Origin: Theodoxus fluviatilis
Lineage: Eukaryota; Mollusca; Gastropoda; Cycloneritida; Neritidae
Direction: 5' to 3'
Assembly (NCBI GenBank): GCA_034096865.1
Contig: JAWQFJ010025484.1
Span: 17,501-45,000, forward strand
DNA length: 27,500 bases
Below are positions 11,821 to 21,023 of this stretch, piece after piece. Every line of letters begins with the position of its first letter. Position 1 is the first letter of the stretch. A model generated the notes under the pieces. The model made no database searches, was not told where the DNA came from, and was given only the letters and a program-made list of their open reading frames with translations. The translations under genes were made by a program, and so were the position numbers.

Positions 11821-12074
11821 ATTGGTCGGAATTGATCTTATGTCGCATGCTGCACCTATATATATAACTGATACTGCAAAGAACAAGGAATACCATGCAC
11901 ACTCGTCATTTTGTTACTTGTTTTGCGCAAGGTTCCTTACATTCTATTTCAATGAATATTGACTGAGTTTACTCCGCATGGGGTGCAATGGACTGGCTAT
12001 TGGGAAGGGGACGGTTACTGCAGACGTCCCCGAACACGTGTTACACATCCCGGTGTGGCTGCGTTTGTACTTTC
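11821..12074. other. Unique spacer between two arrays
   Basis: About 250 bp of unique intron sequence with a small TATATATA stretch near 11860. I looked for an EGF or FN3 signature on both strands and found none. Confidence 0.6.
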
Positions 12075-13614
12075 TTCCAAAAGAGGTATCCCTGGGACAA
12101 GCTTCCAAAAGAGGTATCCCTGGGACAAGCTTCCAAAAGAAGTATCCCTGGGACAAGCTTCCAAAAGAGGTATCCCTGGGACAACTTCCAAAAGAGGTAT
12201 CCCTGGGACAAGCTTCCAAAAGAGGTATCCCTGGGACAAGCTTCCAAAAGAAGTATCCCTGGGACAAGCTTCCAAAAGAGGTATCCCTGGGACAAGCTTC
12301 CAAAAGAGGTATCCCTGGGACAAGCTTCCAAAAGAGGTATCCCTGGGACAAGCTTCCAAAAGAGGTATCCCTGGGACAAGCTTCCAAAAGAGGTATCCCT
12401 GGGACAAGCTTCCAAAAGAGGTATCCCTGGGACAAGCTTCCAAAAGAGGAATCCCTGGGACAAGCTTCCAAAAGAGGTATCCCTGGGACAAGCTTCCAAA
12501 AGAGGTATCCCTGGGACAAGCTTCCAAAAGAGGTATCCCTGGGACAAGCTTCCAAAAGAGGTATCCCTGGGACAAGCTTCCAAAAGAGGTATCCCTGGGA
12601 CAAGCTTCCAAAAGAGGTATCCCTGGGACAAGCTTCCAAAAGAGGTATCCCTGGGACAAGCTTCCAAAAGAGGTATCCCTGGGACAAGCTTCCAAAAGAG
12701 GTATCCCTGGGACAAGCTTCCAAAAGAGGTATCCCTGGGACAAGCTTCCAAAAGAGGTATCCCTGGGACAAGCTTCCAAAAGAGGTATCCCTGGGACAAG
12801 CTTCCAAAAGAGGTATCCCTGGGACAAGCTTCCAAAAGAGGTATCCTTGGGACAAGCTTCCAAAAGAGGTATCCCTGGGACAAGCTTCCAAAAGAGGTAT
12901 CCCTGGGACAAGCTTCCAAAAGAGGTATCCCTGGGACAAGCTTCCAAAAGAGGTATCCCTGGGACAAGCTTTCAATAGAGGTATCCCTGAGACAAGCTTC
13001 CAAAAGAGGTATCCCTGGGACAAGCTTCCAAAAGAGGTATCCCTGAGACAAGCTTCCAAAAGAAGTATTCCTGGGACAAGCTTTCAATAGAGGTATCCCT
13101 GGGACAAGCTTCCAAAAGAGGTATCCCTGGGACAAGCTTCCAAAAGAGGTATCCCTGGGACAAGCTTCCAAAAGAGGTATCCCTGAGACAAGCTTCCAAA
13201 AGAAGTATTCCTGGGACAAGCTTTCAATAGAGGTATCCCTGGGACAAGCTTCCAAAAGAGGTATCCCTGGGACAAGCTTCCAAAAGAGGTATCCCTGGGA
13301 CAAGCTTCCAAAAGAGGTATCCCTGGGACAAGCTACCAAAAGAGGTATCCCTGGGACAAGCTTCCAAAAGAGGTATCCCGGGACAAGCTTCCAAAAGAGG
13401 TATCCCTGGGACAAGCTTCCAAAAGAGGTATCCCTGGGACAAGCTTCCAAAAGAGGTATCCCTGGGACAAGCTACCAAAAGAGGTATCCCTGGGACAAGC
13501 TTCCAAAAGAGGTATCCCTGGGACAAGCTTCCAAAAGAGGTATCCCTGGGACAAGCTTCCAAAAGAGGTATCCCTGGGACAAGCTTCCAAAAGAGGTATC
13601 CCTGGGACAAGCTT
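12075..13614. repeat. 28-bp minisatellite, about 55 units
   Basis: Tandem array of the unit TTCCAAAAGAGGTATCCCTG followed by GGACAAGC; an AAGCTT hexamer spans most unit junctions. The length of 1540 bp corresponds to 55 periods, with single-base deletions near 12183 and 13379. Between about 12960 and 13235 the units form a higher-order pattern. The markers CTTTCAATAG, CCTGAGAC and AGAAGTATTC recur, with CTTTCAATAG at 12969, 13081 and 13221 and CTGAGACA at 13043 and 13183. Three units make 84 bp, so all frames can stay open over long distances, and the many 75-470 codon open frames here are artefacts. Confidence 0.96.
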
Positions 13615-13662
13615 GGTGGCTGTGGGCCAATCAAGTGGACCGGCAGCACGTCACTCACCCTG

Positions 13663-13858
13663 CAACCAGCTCACCTGCAACCAGCTCACCTGCAACCAGC
13701 TCACCTGCAACCAGCTCACCTGCAACCAGCTCACCTGCAACCAGCTCACCTGCAACCAGCTCACCTGCAACCAGCTCACCTGCAACCAGCTCACCTGCAA
13801 CCAGCTCACCTGCAATACAGCTCACCTGCAACCAGCTCACCTGCAACCAGCTCACCTG
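13663..13858. repeat. 15-bp minisatellite derived from a splice junction, 13 units
   Basis: Tandem units CAACCAGCTCACCTG on the plus strand, which read CAGGTGAGCTGGTTG on the minus strand. All units are identical except one 16-bp unit (13810-13825, minus strand GTGAGCTGTATTGCAG). The right end of the array overlaps the last three bases of the EGF-like exon and its donor. The variant unit resembles the exon end, AGCTGTATAGCAG, at 12 of 13 positions, so the array most likely arose by duplication of the exon-intron junction. To the left it fades into GCAGGGTGAGTGACG (minus strand, ending near 13646). Confidence 0.95.
13669..13858 (-). promoter_or_regulatory. Thirteen identical 5' splice donor sequences in tandem
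   Basis: CAG|GTGAGC occurs 13 times on the gene's sense strand: once as the donor of the EGF exon (cut after 13856) and 12 more times in the downstream 15-bp repeats. The nine bases are the same at every copy, so local base pairing to U1 snRNA cannot tell the native site from the copies. Use of the first or second extra donor would add 5 or 10 codons (GELVA once or twice) in frame. Use of any donor from the third onward includes the 16-bp unit and shifts the frame. That these sites are used is inference. Confidence 0.7.
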
Positions 13859-13981
13859 CTATACAGCTGCCGCTGCTACGGAAATAACCCTCGTTGCAAA
13901 CACACCAACCCTTGAAGCAGTCAACGGGGCTGCCCTCAAAGCAATTGTTCGAAGATAGACATTCCTCGCTGTACAGCGACT
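13856..13981 (-). CDS. EGF-like domain exon
   Basis: Internal exon of 126 nt, short and easily missed. On the minus strand a strong acceptor, CTCCTGATTTCTTTCAG, precedes 13981, and the donor GCAG|GTGAGC follows 13856. Both junctions are phase 1. The translation contains six cysteines at residues 8, 14, 22, 27, 29 and 40, spaced C-x5-C-x7-C-x4-C-x-C-x10-C. GW precedes Cys27 and NEGY follows Cys29, which is the usual EGF-like layout with three disulfides. Spliced between the flanking FN3 exons it keeps the frame, with Lys at the upstream junction and Val at the downstream one. The donor is the founder copy of the 15-bp tandem array that follows it. The order FN3-EGF-FN3-FN3 suits a modular ectodomain. 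Membership in the same transcript is inferred from strand, phase and order. It could be an EB-like or other cysteine-rich module rather than a strict EGF. Confidence 0.8.
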
Positions 13982-14161
13982 CTGAAAGAAATCAGGAGGA
14001 AACAACCAGTGAAAAGGATAAAAGACATGAATAAAAGGAGGAGGGGAGATACAATTATAAGACAGAAGGATAAAAGAAAGATATAATAAATTAGCAAAAA
14101 CGTCCTTTATTTGCATCTTCTACGTCGCATCCAGAACGGTTAAAGCAGGGTAATCGAGCCT
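13982..14161. other. Unique intron sequence upstream of EGF exon
   Basis: Short unique segment holding the polypyrimidine tract of the EGF exon acceptor. The plus strand is rich in A and G (for example GAATAAAAGGAGGAGGGGAG). It ends where the 40-bp satellite starts. Confidence 0.6.
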
Positions 14162-17100
14162 GCACATTTAGGCAATATGCCTCTCGTGCAGTGAGAGACT
14201 GATGCATTTAGGCAATAGGCCTCTCGTGCAGTGAGAGACTGATGCATTTAGGCAATAGGCCTCTCGTGCAGTGAGAGACTGATGCATTTAGGCAATAGGC
14301 CTCTCGTGCAGTGAGAGACTGATGCATTTAGGCAATAGGCCTCTCGTGCAGTGAGAGACTGATGCATTTAGGCAATAGGCCTCTCGTGCAGTGAGAGACT
14401 GATGCATTTAGGTAATAGGCCTCTCGTGCAGTGAGAGACTGATGCATTTAGGCAATAGGCCTCTCGTGCAGTGAGAGACTGATGCATTTAGGCAATAGGC
14501 CTCTCGTGCAGTGAGAGACTGATGCATTTAGGCAATAGGCCTCTCGTGCAGTGAGAGACTGATGCATTTAGGTAATAGGCCTCTCGTGCAGTGAGAGACT
14601 GATGCATTTAGGCAATAGGCCTCTCGTGCAGTGAGAGACTGATGCATTTAGGCAATAGGCCTCTCGTGCAGTGAGAGACTGATGCATTTAGGCAATAGGC
14701 CTCTCGTGCAGTGAGAGACTGATGCATTTAGGCAATAGGCCTCTCGTGCAGTGAGAGACTGATGCATTTAGGCAATAGGCCTCTCGTGCAGTGAGAGACT
14801 GATGCATTTAGGCAATAGGCCTCTCGTGCAGTGAGAGACTGATGCATTTAGGCAATAGGCCTCTCGTGCAGTGAGAGACTGATGCATTTAGGCAATAGGC
14901 CTCTCGTGCAGTGAGAGACTGATGCATTTAGGCAATAGGCCTCTCGTGCAGTGAGAGACTGATGCATTTAGGCAATAGGCCTCTCGTGCAGTGAGAGACT
15001 GATGCATTTAGGCAATAGGCCTCTCGTGCAGTGAGAGACTGATGCATTTAGGCAATAGGCCTCTCGTGCAGTGAGAGACTGATGCATTTAGGCAATAGGC
15101 CTCTCGTGCAGTGAGAGACTGATGCATTTAGGCAATAGGCCTCTCGTGCAGTGAGAGACTGATGCATTTAGGCAATAGGCCTCTCGTGCAGTGAGAGACT
15201 GATGCATTTAGGCAATAGGCCTCTCGTGCAGTGAGAGACTGATGCATTTAGGCAATAGGCCTCTCGTGCAGTGAGAGACTGATGCATTTAGGCAATAGGC
15301 CTCTCGTGCAGTGAGAGACTGATGCATTTAGGTAATAGGCCTCTCGTGCAGTGAGAGACTGATGCATTTAGGCAATAGGCCTCTCGTGCAGTGAGAGACT
15401 GATGCATTTAGGCAATAGGCCTCTCGTGCAGTGAGAGACTGATGCATTTAGGCAATAGGCCTCTCGTGCAGTGAGAGACTGATGCATTTAGGCAATAGGC
15501 CTCTCGTGCAGTGAGAGACTGATGCATTTAGGCAATAGGCCTCTCGTGCAGTGAGAGACTGATGCATTTAGGCAATAGGCCTCTCGTGCAGTGAGAGACT
15601 GATGCATTTAGGTAATAGGCCTCTCGTGCAGTGAGAGACTGATGCATTTAGGCAATAGGCCTCTCGTGCAGTGAGAGACTGATGCATTTAGGCAATAGGC
15701 CTCTCGTGCAGTGAGAGACTGATGCATTTAGGCAATAGGCCTCTCGTGCAGTGAGAGACTGATGCATTTAGGCAATAGGCCTCTCGTGCAGTGAGAGACT
15801 GATGCATTTAGGCAATAGGCCTCTCGTGCAGTGAGAGACTGATGCATTTAGGCAATAGGCCTCTCGTGCAGTGAGAGACTGATGCATTTAGGCAATAGGC
15901 CTCTCGTGCAGTGAGAGGCTGATGCATTTAGGCAATAGGCCTCTCGTGCAGTGAGAGACTGATGCATTTAGGTAATAGGCCTCTCGTGCAGTGAGAGACT
16001 GATGCATTTAGGCAATAGGCCTCTCGTGCAGTGAGAGACTGATGCATTTAGGCAATAGGCCTCTCGTGCAGTGAGAGACTGGTGCATTTAGGCAATAGGC
16101 CTCTCGTGCAGTGAGAGACTGATGCATTTATTTTAGGTAATAGGCCTCTCGTGCAGTGAGAGACTGATGCATTTAGGCAATATGTCTCTCGTGCAGTGAG
16201 AGACTGATGCATTTAGGCAATAGGCCTCTCGTGCAGTGAGAGACTGATGCATTTATTTTAGGTAATAGGCCTCTCGTGCAGTGAGAGACTGATGCATTTA
16301 GGCAATGGGCCTCTCGTGCAGTGAGAGACTGAACATTTATTTTAGGTAATAGGCCTCTCGTGCAGTGAGAGACTGATGCATTTAGGCAATAGGCCTCTCG
16401 TGCAGTGAGAAACTGATGCATTTAGGCAATAGGCCTCTCGTGCAGTGAGAGACTGATGCATTGAGGCAATAGGCCTCTCGTGCAGTGAGAGACTGATGCA
16501 TTGAGGCAATAGGCCTCTCGTGCAGTGAGAGACTGATGCATTTAGGCAATAGGCCTCTCGTGCAGTGAGAGACTGATGCATTGAGGCAATAGGCCTCTCG
16601 TGCAGTGAGAGACTGATGCATTTAGGTAATAGGCTTCTCGTTCAGTGAGAGACTGATGCATTTAGGCAATATGTCTCTCGTGCAGTGAGAGACTGATGCA
16701 TTTAGGCAATAGGCCTCTCGTGCAGTGAGAGACTGATGCATTTAGGTAATAGGCTTCTCGTTCAGTGAGAGACTGATGCATTTAGGCAATAGGCCTCTCG
16801 TGCAGTGAGAGACTGATGCATTTAGGCAATAGGCCTCTCGTGCAGTGAGAGACTGATGCATTTAGGTAATAGGCCTCTCGTGCAGTGAGAGACTGATGCA
16901 TTTAGGCAATATGTCTCTCGTGCAGTGAGAGACTGATGCATTTAGGCAATAGGCCTCTCGTGCAGTGAGAGACTGATGCATTTAGGCAATATGTCTCTCG
17001 TGCAGTGAGAGACTGATGCATTTAGGCAATAGGCCTCTCGTGCAGTGAGAGACTGATGCATTTAGGCAATAGGCCTCTCGTGCAGTGAGAGACTGATGCA

Positions 17101-18560
17101 TTTAGGTAATAGGCCTCTCGTGCAGTGAGAGACTGATGCATTTAGGCAATAGGCCTCTCGTGCAGTGAGAGACTGATGCATTTAGGCAATAGGCCTCTCG
17201 TGCAGTGAGAGACTGATGCATTTAGGCAATAGGCCTCTCGTGCAGTGAGAGACTGATGCATTTAGGCAATAGGCCTCTCGTGCAGTGAGAGACTGATGCA
17301 TTTAGGCAATAGGCCTCTCGTGCAGTGAGAGACTGATGCATTTAGGCAATAGGCCTCTCGTGCAGTGAGAGACTGATGCATTTAGGTAATAGGCCTCTCG
17401 TGCAGTGAGAGACTGATGCATTTAGGCAATAGGCCTCTCGTGCAGTGAGAGACTGATGCATTTAGGCAATAGGCCTCTCGTGCAGTGAGAGACTGATGCA
17501 TTTAGGTAATAGGCCTCTCGTGCAGTGAGAGACTGATGCATTTAGGCAATAGGCCTCTCGTGCAGTGAGAGACTGATGCATTTAGGCAATAGGCCTCTCG
17601 TGCAGTGAGAGACTGATGCATTTAGGCAATAGGCCTCTCGTGCAGTGAGAGACTGATGCATTTAGGCAATAGGCCTCTCGTGCAGTGAGAGACTGATGCA
17701 TTTAGGCAATAGGCCTCTCGTGCAGTGAGAGACTGATGCATTTAGGCAATAGGCCTCTCGTGCAGTGAGAGACTGATGCATTTAGGCAATAGGCCTCTCG
17801 TGCAGTGAGAGACTGATGCATTTAGGCAATAGGCCTCTCGTGCAGTGAGAGACTGATGCATTTAGGTAATAGGCCTCTCGTGCAGTGAGAGACTGATGCA
17901 TTTAGGCAATAGGCCTCTCGTGCAGTGAGAGACTGATGCATTTAGGCAATAGGCCTCTCGTGCAGTGAGAGACTGATGCATTTAGGTAATAGGCCTCTCG
18001 TGCAGTGAGAGACTGATGCATTTAGGCAATAGGCCTCTCGTGCAGTGAGAGACTGATGCATTTAGGCAATAGGCCTCTCGTGCAGTGAGAGACTGATGCA
18101 TTTAGGTAATAGGCCTCTCGTGCAGTGAGAGACTGATGCATTTAGGCAATAGGCCTCTCGTGCAGTGAGAGACTGATGCATTTAGGCAATAGGCCTCTCG
18201 TGCAGTGAGAGACTGATGCATTTAGGCAATAGGCCTCTCGTGCAGTGAGAGACTGATGCATTTATTTTAGGCAATAGGCCTCTCGTGCAGTGAGAGACTG
18301 ATGCATTTAGGCAATAGGCCTCTCGTGCAGTGAGAGACTGATGCATTTAGGCAATAGGCCTCTCGTGCAGTGAGAGACTGATGCATTTAGGCAATAGGCC
18401 TCTCGTGCAGTGAGAGACTGATGCATTTATTTTAGGCAATAGGCCTCTCGTGCAGTGAGAGACTGATGCATTTAGGCAATAGGCCTCTCGTGCAGTAAGA
18501 GACTGATGCATTTAGGCAATAGGCCTCTCGTGCAGTGAGAGACTGATGCATTATTTTAGA
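14162..18560. repeat. 40-bp satellite array, about 110 units
   Basis: The largest array of the window. Unit: GATGCATTTAGGCAATAGGC followed by CTCTCGTGCAGTGAGAGACT. The left half, to about 16120, is almost invariant apart from C/T in GGCAAT/GGTAAT. To the right, units with an extra TTTTA (near 16130, 16253, 16335, 18263 and 18429) and ATATGTCTC variants (16190, 16670, 16910, 16990) appear. GGTAAT units recur every 120 bp or a multiple in places (17501, 17861, 17981, 18101), a trimer higher-order pattern. Each unit can fold two small stem-loops. It sits in the intron between the first FN3 exon and the EGF exon and has no long open frames. Confidence 0.98.
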
Positions 18561-18648
18561 AGCAGTGACAACGAAACCCCCTCAAATACATATATAACAT
18601 CCCCATATTAACACTTTTTCCCTCTCTAAACCAAAGGTATCATGATTT
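18561..18648. other. Short unique spacer
   Basis: AT-rich unique bases between the satellite and the G-rich tract. Nothing recognisable. Confidence 0.5.
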
Positions 18649-18993
18649 GGGAGGGATGGGGGACGGGGGATGGAGTTAGGGGTAGAGAGTGGGAGTGGAG
18701 GGTGGGAGCGGGGAGTGGGATGGAGGTTGGGGATAGAGGGCGGTGGTGAGGAGTGGGGATGGGATGTAGGGATGGGGGTGGAGGTGGATTTTCGGGGTGG
18801 AGGGTGGGAGTGGGAATTGAGGGTGGGAAGGTGGAGTGTGGGGATGGGAAGTGGGGGTGGGGATGGAAAGTGGGGGTGGACGGTGGGTGTGGAGGGCGGG
18901 GATGGGGAGTATGGGTGGGGATGGGAAGTGGGGGTGGACGGTGGGGGTGGAGGGTGGGGGTGATGAGGGGGGTGGGGGTGGTGAGTGGTGAGG
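18649..18993. repeat. G-rich degenerate simple repeat
   Basis: About 345 bp of imperfect GGGGATGG / GTGGGGGTGGA / GGAGTGGG words on the plus strand, with almost no C. The minus strand is correspondingly C-rich, which gives Pro/His/Ser/Thr-rich open frames that I regard as artefacts. Many runs of three to six G make G-quadruplex formation on the plus strand plausible. Confidence 0.9.
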
Positions 18994-19007
18994 GTGGTGC
19001 TTGGGGT

Positions 19008-19110
19008 TCTATTGCTTCTCCCCACCTAGGAGTGGGCACGTGTGTGTGCAGCCACGGCAGACGGTGATTAACCCTAGCATGGGGCCATGAGCCAGCCCTA
19101 GGTTTGAACC
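19008..19110 (+). mobile_element. Probable SINE core remnant
   Basis: Bases 19011-19034 (ATTGCTTCTCCCCACC then TAGGAGTG) match the central part of the full SINE at 26626-26649 in 23 of 24 positions, in the same orientation. The tRNA-like head and the rest of the core are missing. The sequence to the right (GGTTTGAACC at about 19101) has no clear counterpart in the other copy. I read it as an old truncated insertion caught between the G-rich tract and the 33-bp array. The outer limits are uncertain. Confidence 0.5.
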
Positions 19111-19121
19111 GCCCAAGGGAG

Positions 19122-19682
19122 TGGAGTTGCTGGTGGTGCCTGACTGTGCGTCTTTGGAGTTGCTGGTGGTGCCTGACTGTGCGTCTTTGGAGTTGCTGGT
19201 GGTGCCTGACTGTGCGTCTTTGGAGTTGCTGGTGGTGCCTGACTGTGCGTCTTTGGAGTTGCTGGTGGTGCCTGACTGTGCGTCTTTGGAGTTGCTGGTG
19301 CTACCTGACTGTGCGTCTTTGGAGTTGCTGGTGGTGCCTGACTGTGCGTCTTTGGAGTTGCTGGTGCTACCTGACTGTGCGTCTTTGGAGTTGCTGGTGG
19401 TGCCTGACTGTGCGTCTTTGGAGTTGCTGGTGCTACCTGACTGTGCGTCTTTGGAGTTGCTGGTGCTACCTGACTGTGCGTCTTTGGAGTTGCTGGTGCT
19501 ACCTGACTATGCGTCTTTGGAGTTGCTGGTGCTACCTGACTGTGCGTCTTTGGAGTTGCTGGTGGTGCCTGACTGTGCGTCTTTGGAGTTGCTGGTGGTG
19601 CCTGACTATGCGTCTTTGGAGTTGCTGGTGCTACCTGACTGTGCGTCTTTGGAGTTGCTGGTGCTACCTGACTGTGCGTCTT
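19122..19682. repeat. 33-bp minisatellite, 17 units
   Basis: Tandem unit TGGAGTTGCTGGTGGTGCC / TGACTGTGCGTCTT, alternating with a form carrying GGTGCTACC. From TGGAGTTG at 19122 to 19650 there are 16 exact periods. It shares its period with the 8724-11820 array but not its sequence. Two plus-strand frames stay open for about 200 codons (MELLVVPDCAS and RLWSCWWCLTV repeats) because the unit is 11 codons. They are antisense to the gene and not supported as coding. Confidence 0.95.
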
Positions 19683-19808
19683 ACACGTCTGTTACTCTGT
19701 TTCTAGTCGGGTGCCAGTGACGGATTGATCACGTGACCCAGTGAACAGGGGGTGAAGTGTAAACCAGTTTGAGACCCCGATAGGAGTGATGAGTCGCTAT
19801 AAACACCT
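19683..19808. other. Unique spacer
   Basis: About 125 bp of unique intron sequence between two arrays. No feature recognised. Confidence 0.5.
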
Positions 19809-20907
19809 CACCATTACTCGGCCTTTAAATACAAACTGCACTACATAAATGTCACCATTACTCGGCCTTTAAATACAAACTGCACTACATACATGTCACC
19901 ATTACTCGGCCTTTAAATACAAACTGCACTACATACATGTCACCATTACTCGGCCTTTAAATACAAACTGCACTACATACATGTCACCATTACTCGGCCT
20001 TTAAATACAAGCTGCACTACATACATGTCACCATTACTCGGCCTTTAAATACAAGCTGCACTACATACATGTCACCATTACTCGGCCTTTAAATACAAAC
20101 TGCACTACATACATGTCACCATTACTCGGCCTTTAAATACAAGCTGCACTACATACATGTCACCATTACTCGGCCTTTAAATACAAACTGCACTACATAA
20201 ATGTCACCATTACTCGGCCTTTAAATACAAACTGCACAACATACATGTCACCATTACTCGGCCTTTAAATACAAACTGCACTACATACATGTCACCATTA
20301 CTCGGCCTTTAAATACAAACTGCACTACATAAATGTCACCATTACTCGGCCTTTAAATACAAACTGCACAACATAAATGTCACCATTACTCGGCCTTTAA
20401 ATACAAACTGCACAACATAAATGTCACCATTACTCGGCCTTTAAATACAAACTGCACTACATAAATGTCACCATTACTCGGCCTTTAAATACAAACTGCA
20501 CTACATACACCTCACCATTACTCGGCCTTTAAATACAAACTGCACTACATACATGTCACCATTACTCGGCCTTTAAATACAAACTGCACTACATACACCT
20601 CACCATTACTCGGCCTTTAAATACAAACTGCACTACATACATGTCACCATTACTCGGCCTTTAAATACAAACTGCACTACATAAATGTCACCATTACTCG
20701 GCCTTTAAATACAAACTGCACAACATAAATGTCACCATTACTCGGCCTTTAAATACAAACTGCACAACATAAATGTCACCATTACTCGGCCTTTAAATAC
20801 AAACTGCACAACATAAATGTCACCATTACTCGGCCTTTAAATACAAACTGCACAACATCAATGTCACCATTACTCGGCCTTTAAATACAAACTGCACAAC
20901 ATAAATG
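19809..20907. repeat. 44-bp minisatellite, 25 units
   Basis: Tandem unit CACCATTACTCGGCCTTTAA followed by ATACAAACTGCACTACATAC and ATGT. The length of 1099 bp equals 25 periods. Variants (ACTACAT/ACAACAT, CATACATGT/CATAAATGT/CATACACCT, AAGCTG) are clustered: AAGCTG and ACTACATACATGT units lie to the left, ACAACATAAATGT units to the right. That pattern is expected from local duplication. It ends 117 bp before the first FN3 exon. Confidence 0.97.
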
Positions 20908-21023
20908 TCGAAGAGTTGAGAAACAAATAAAATACGAGTTACCGTAATAGTACAATAGGGGTGCTTTTCATACTATCTCTGGTGTCCAAGAATGTTGGTA
21001 CATCAACCTTAGCATTTGCTTAC
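20908..21023. other. Unique intron start after first FN3 exon
   Basis: On the minus strand this begins with the donor GTAAGC and is otherwise unremarkable. The minus-strand frame stays open a further 18 codons past the donor without FN3 character. Confidence 0.6.

Noticed and set aside
8630..11902. Very long open frames (up to 1090 codons) in the 33-bp array on both strands
   Set aside because: A 33-bp unit lacking stops keeps several frames open at once. The peptides are monotonous, the region lies within an intron, and no frame stands out by context.
11944..13658. Long open frames in the 28-bp array on both strands
   Set aside because: Three units equal 84 bp, so the repeat is open in all frames; no unique domain or splice context.
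13655..13855. 66-codon minus-strand frame in the 15-bp array as a separate gene
   Set aside because: It begins at a GTG that is the splice donor itself and consists only of repeat. It is relevant only as possible alternative-donor extension of the EGF exon.
14162..18560. CRISPR-like array
   Set aside because: Units are contiguous with no unique spacers, and the surrounding gene has spliceosomal introns.
14162..18560. Hammerhead ribozyme in the 40-bp satellite
   Set aside because: The unit has CTGATG, reminiscent of the CUGAUGA core, but the next base is C and no GAAA box or matching stem arrangement is present.
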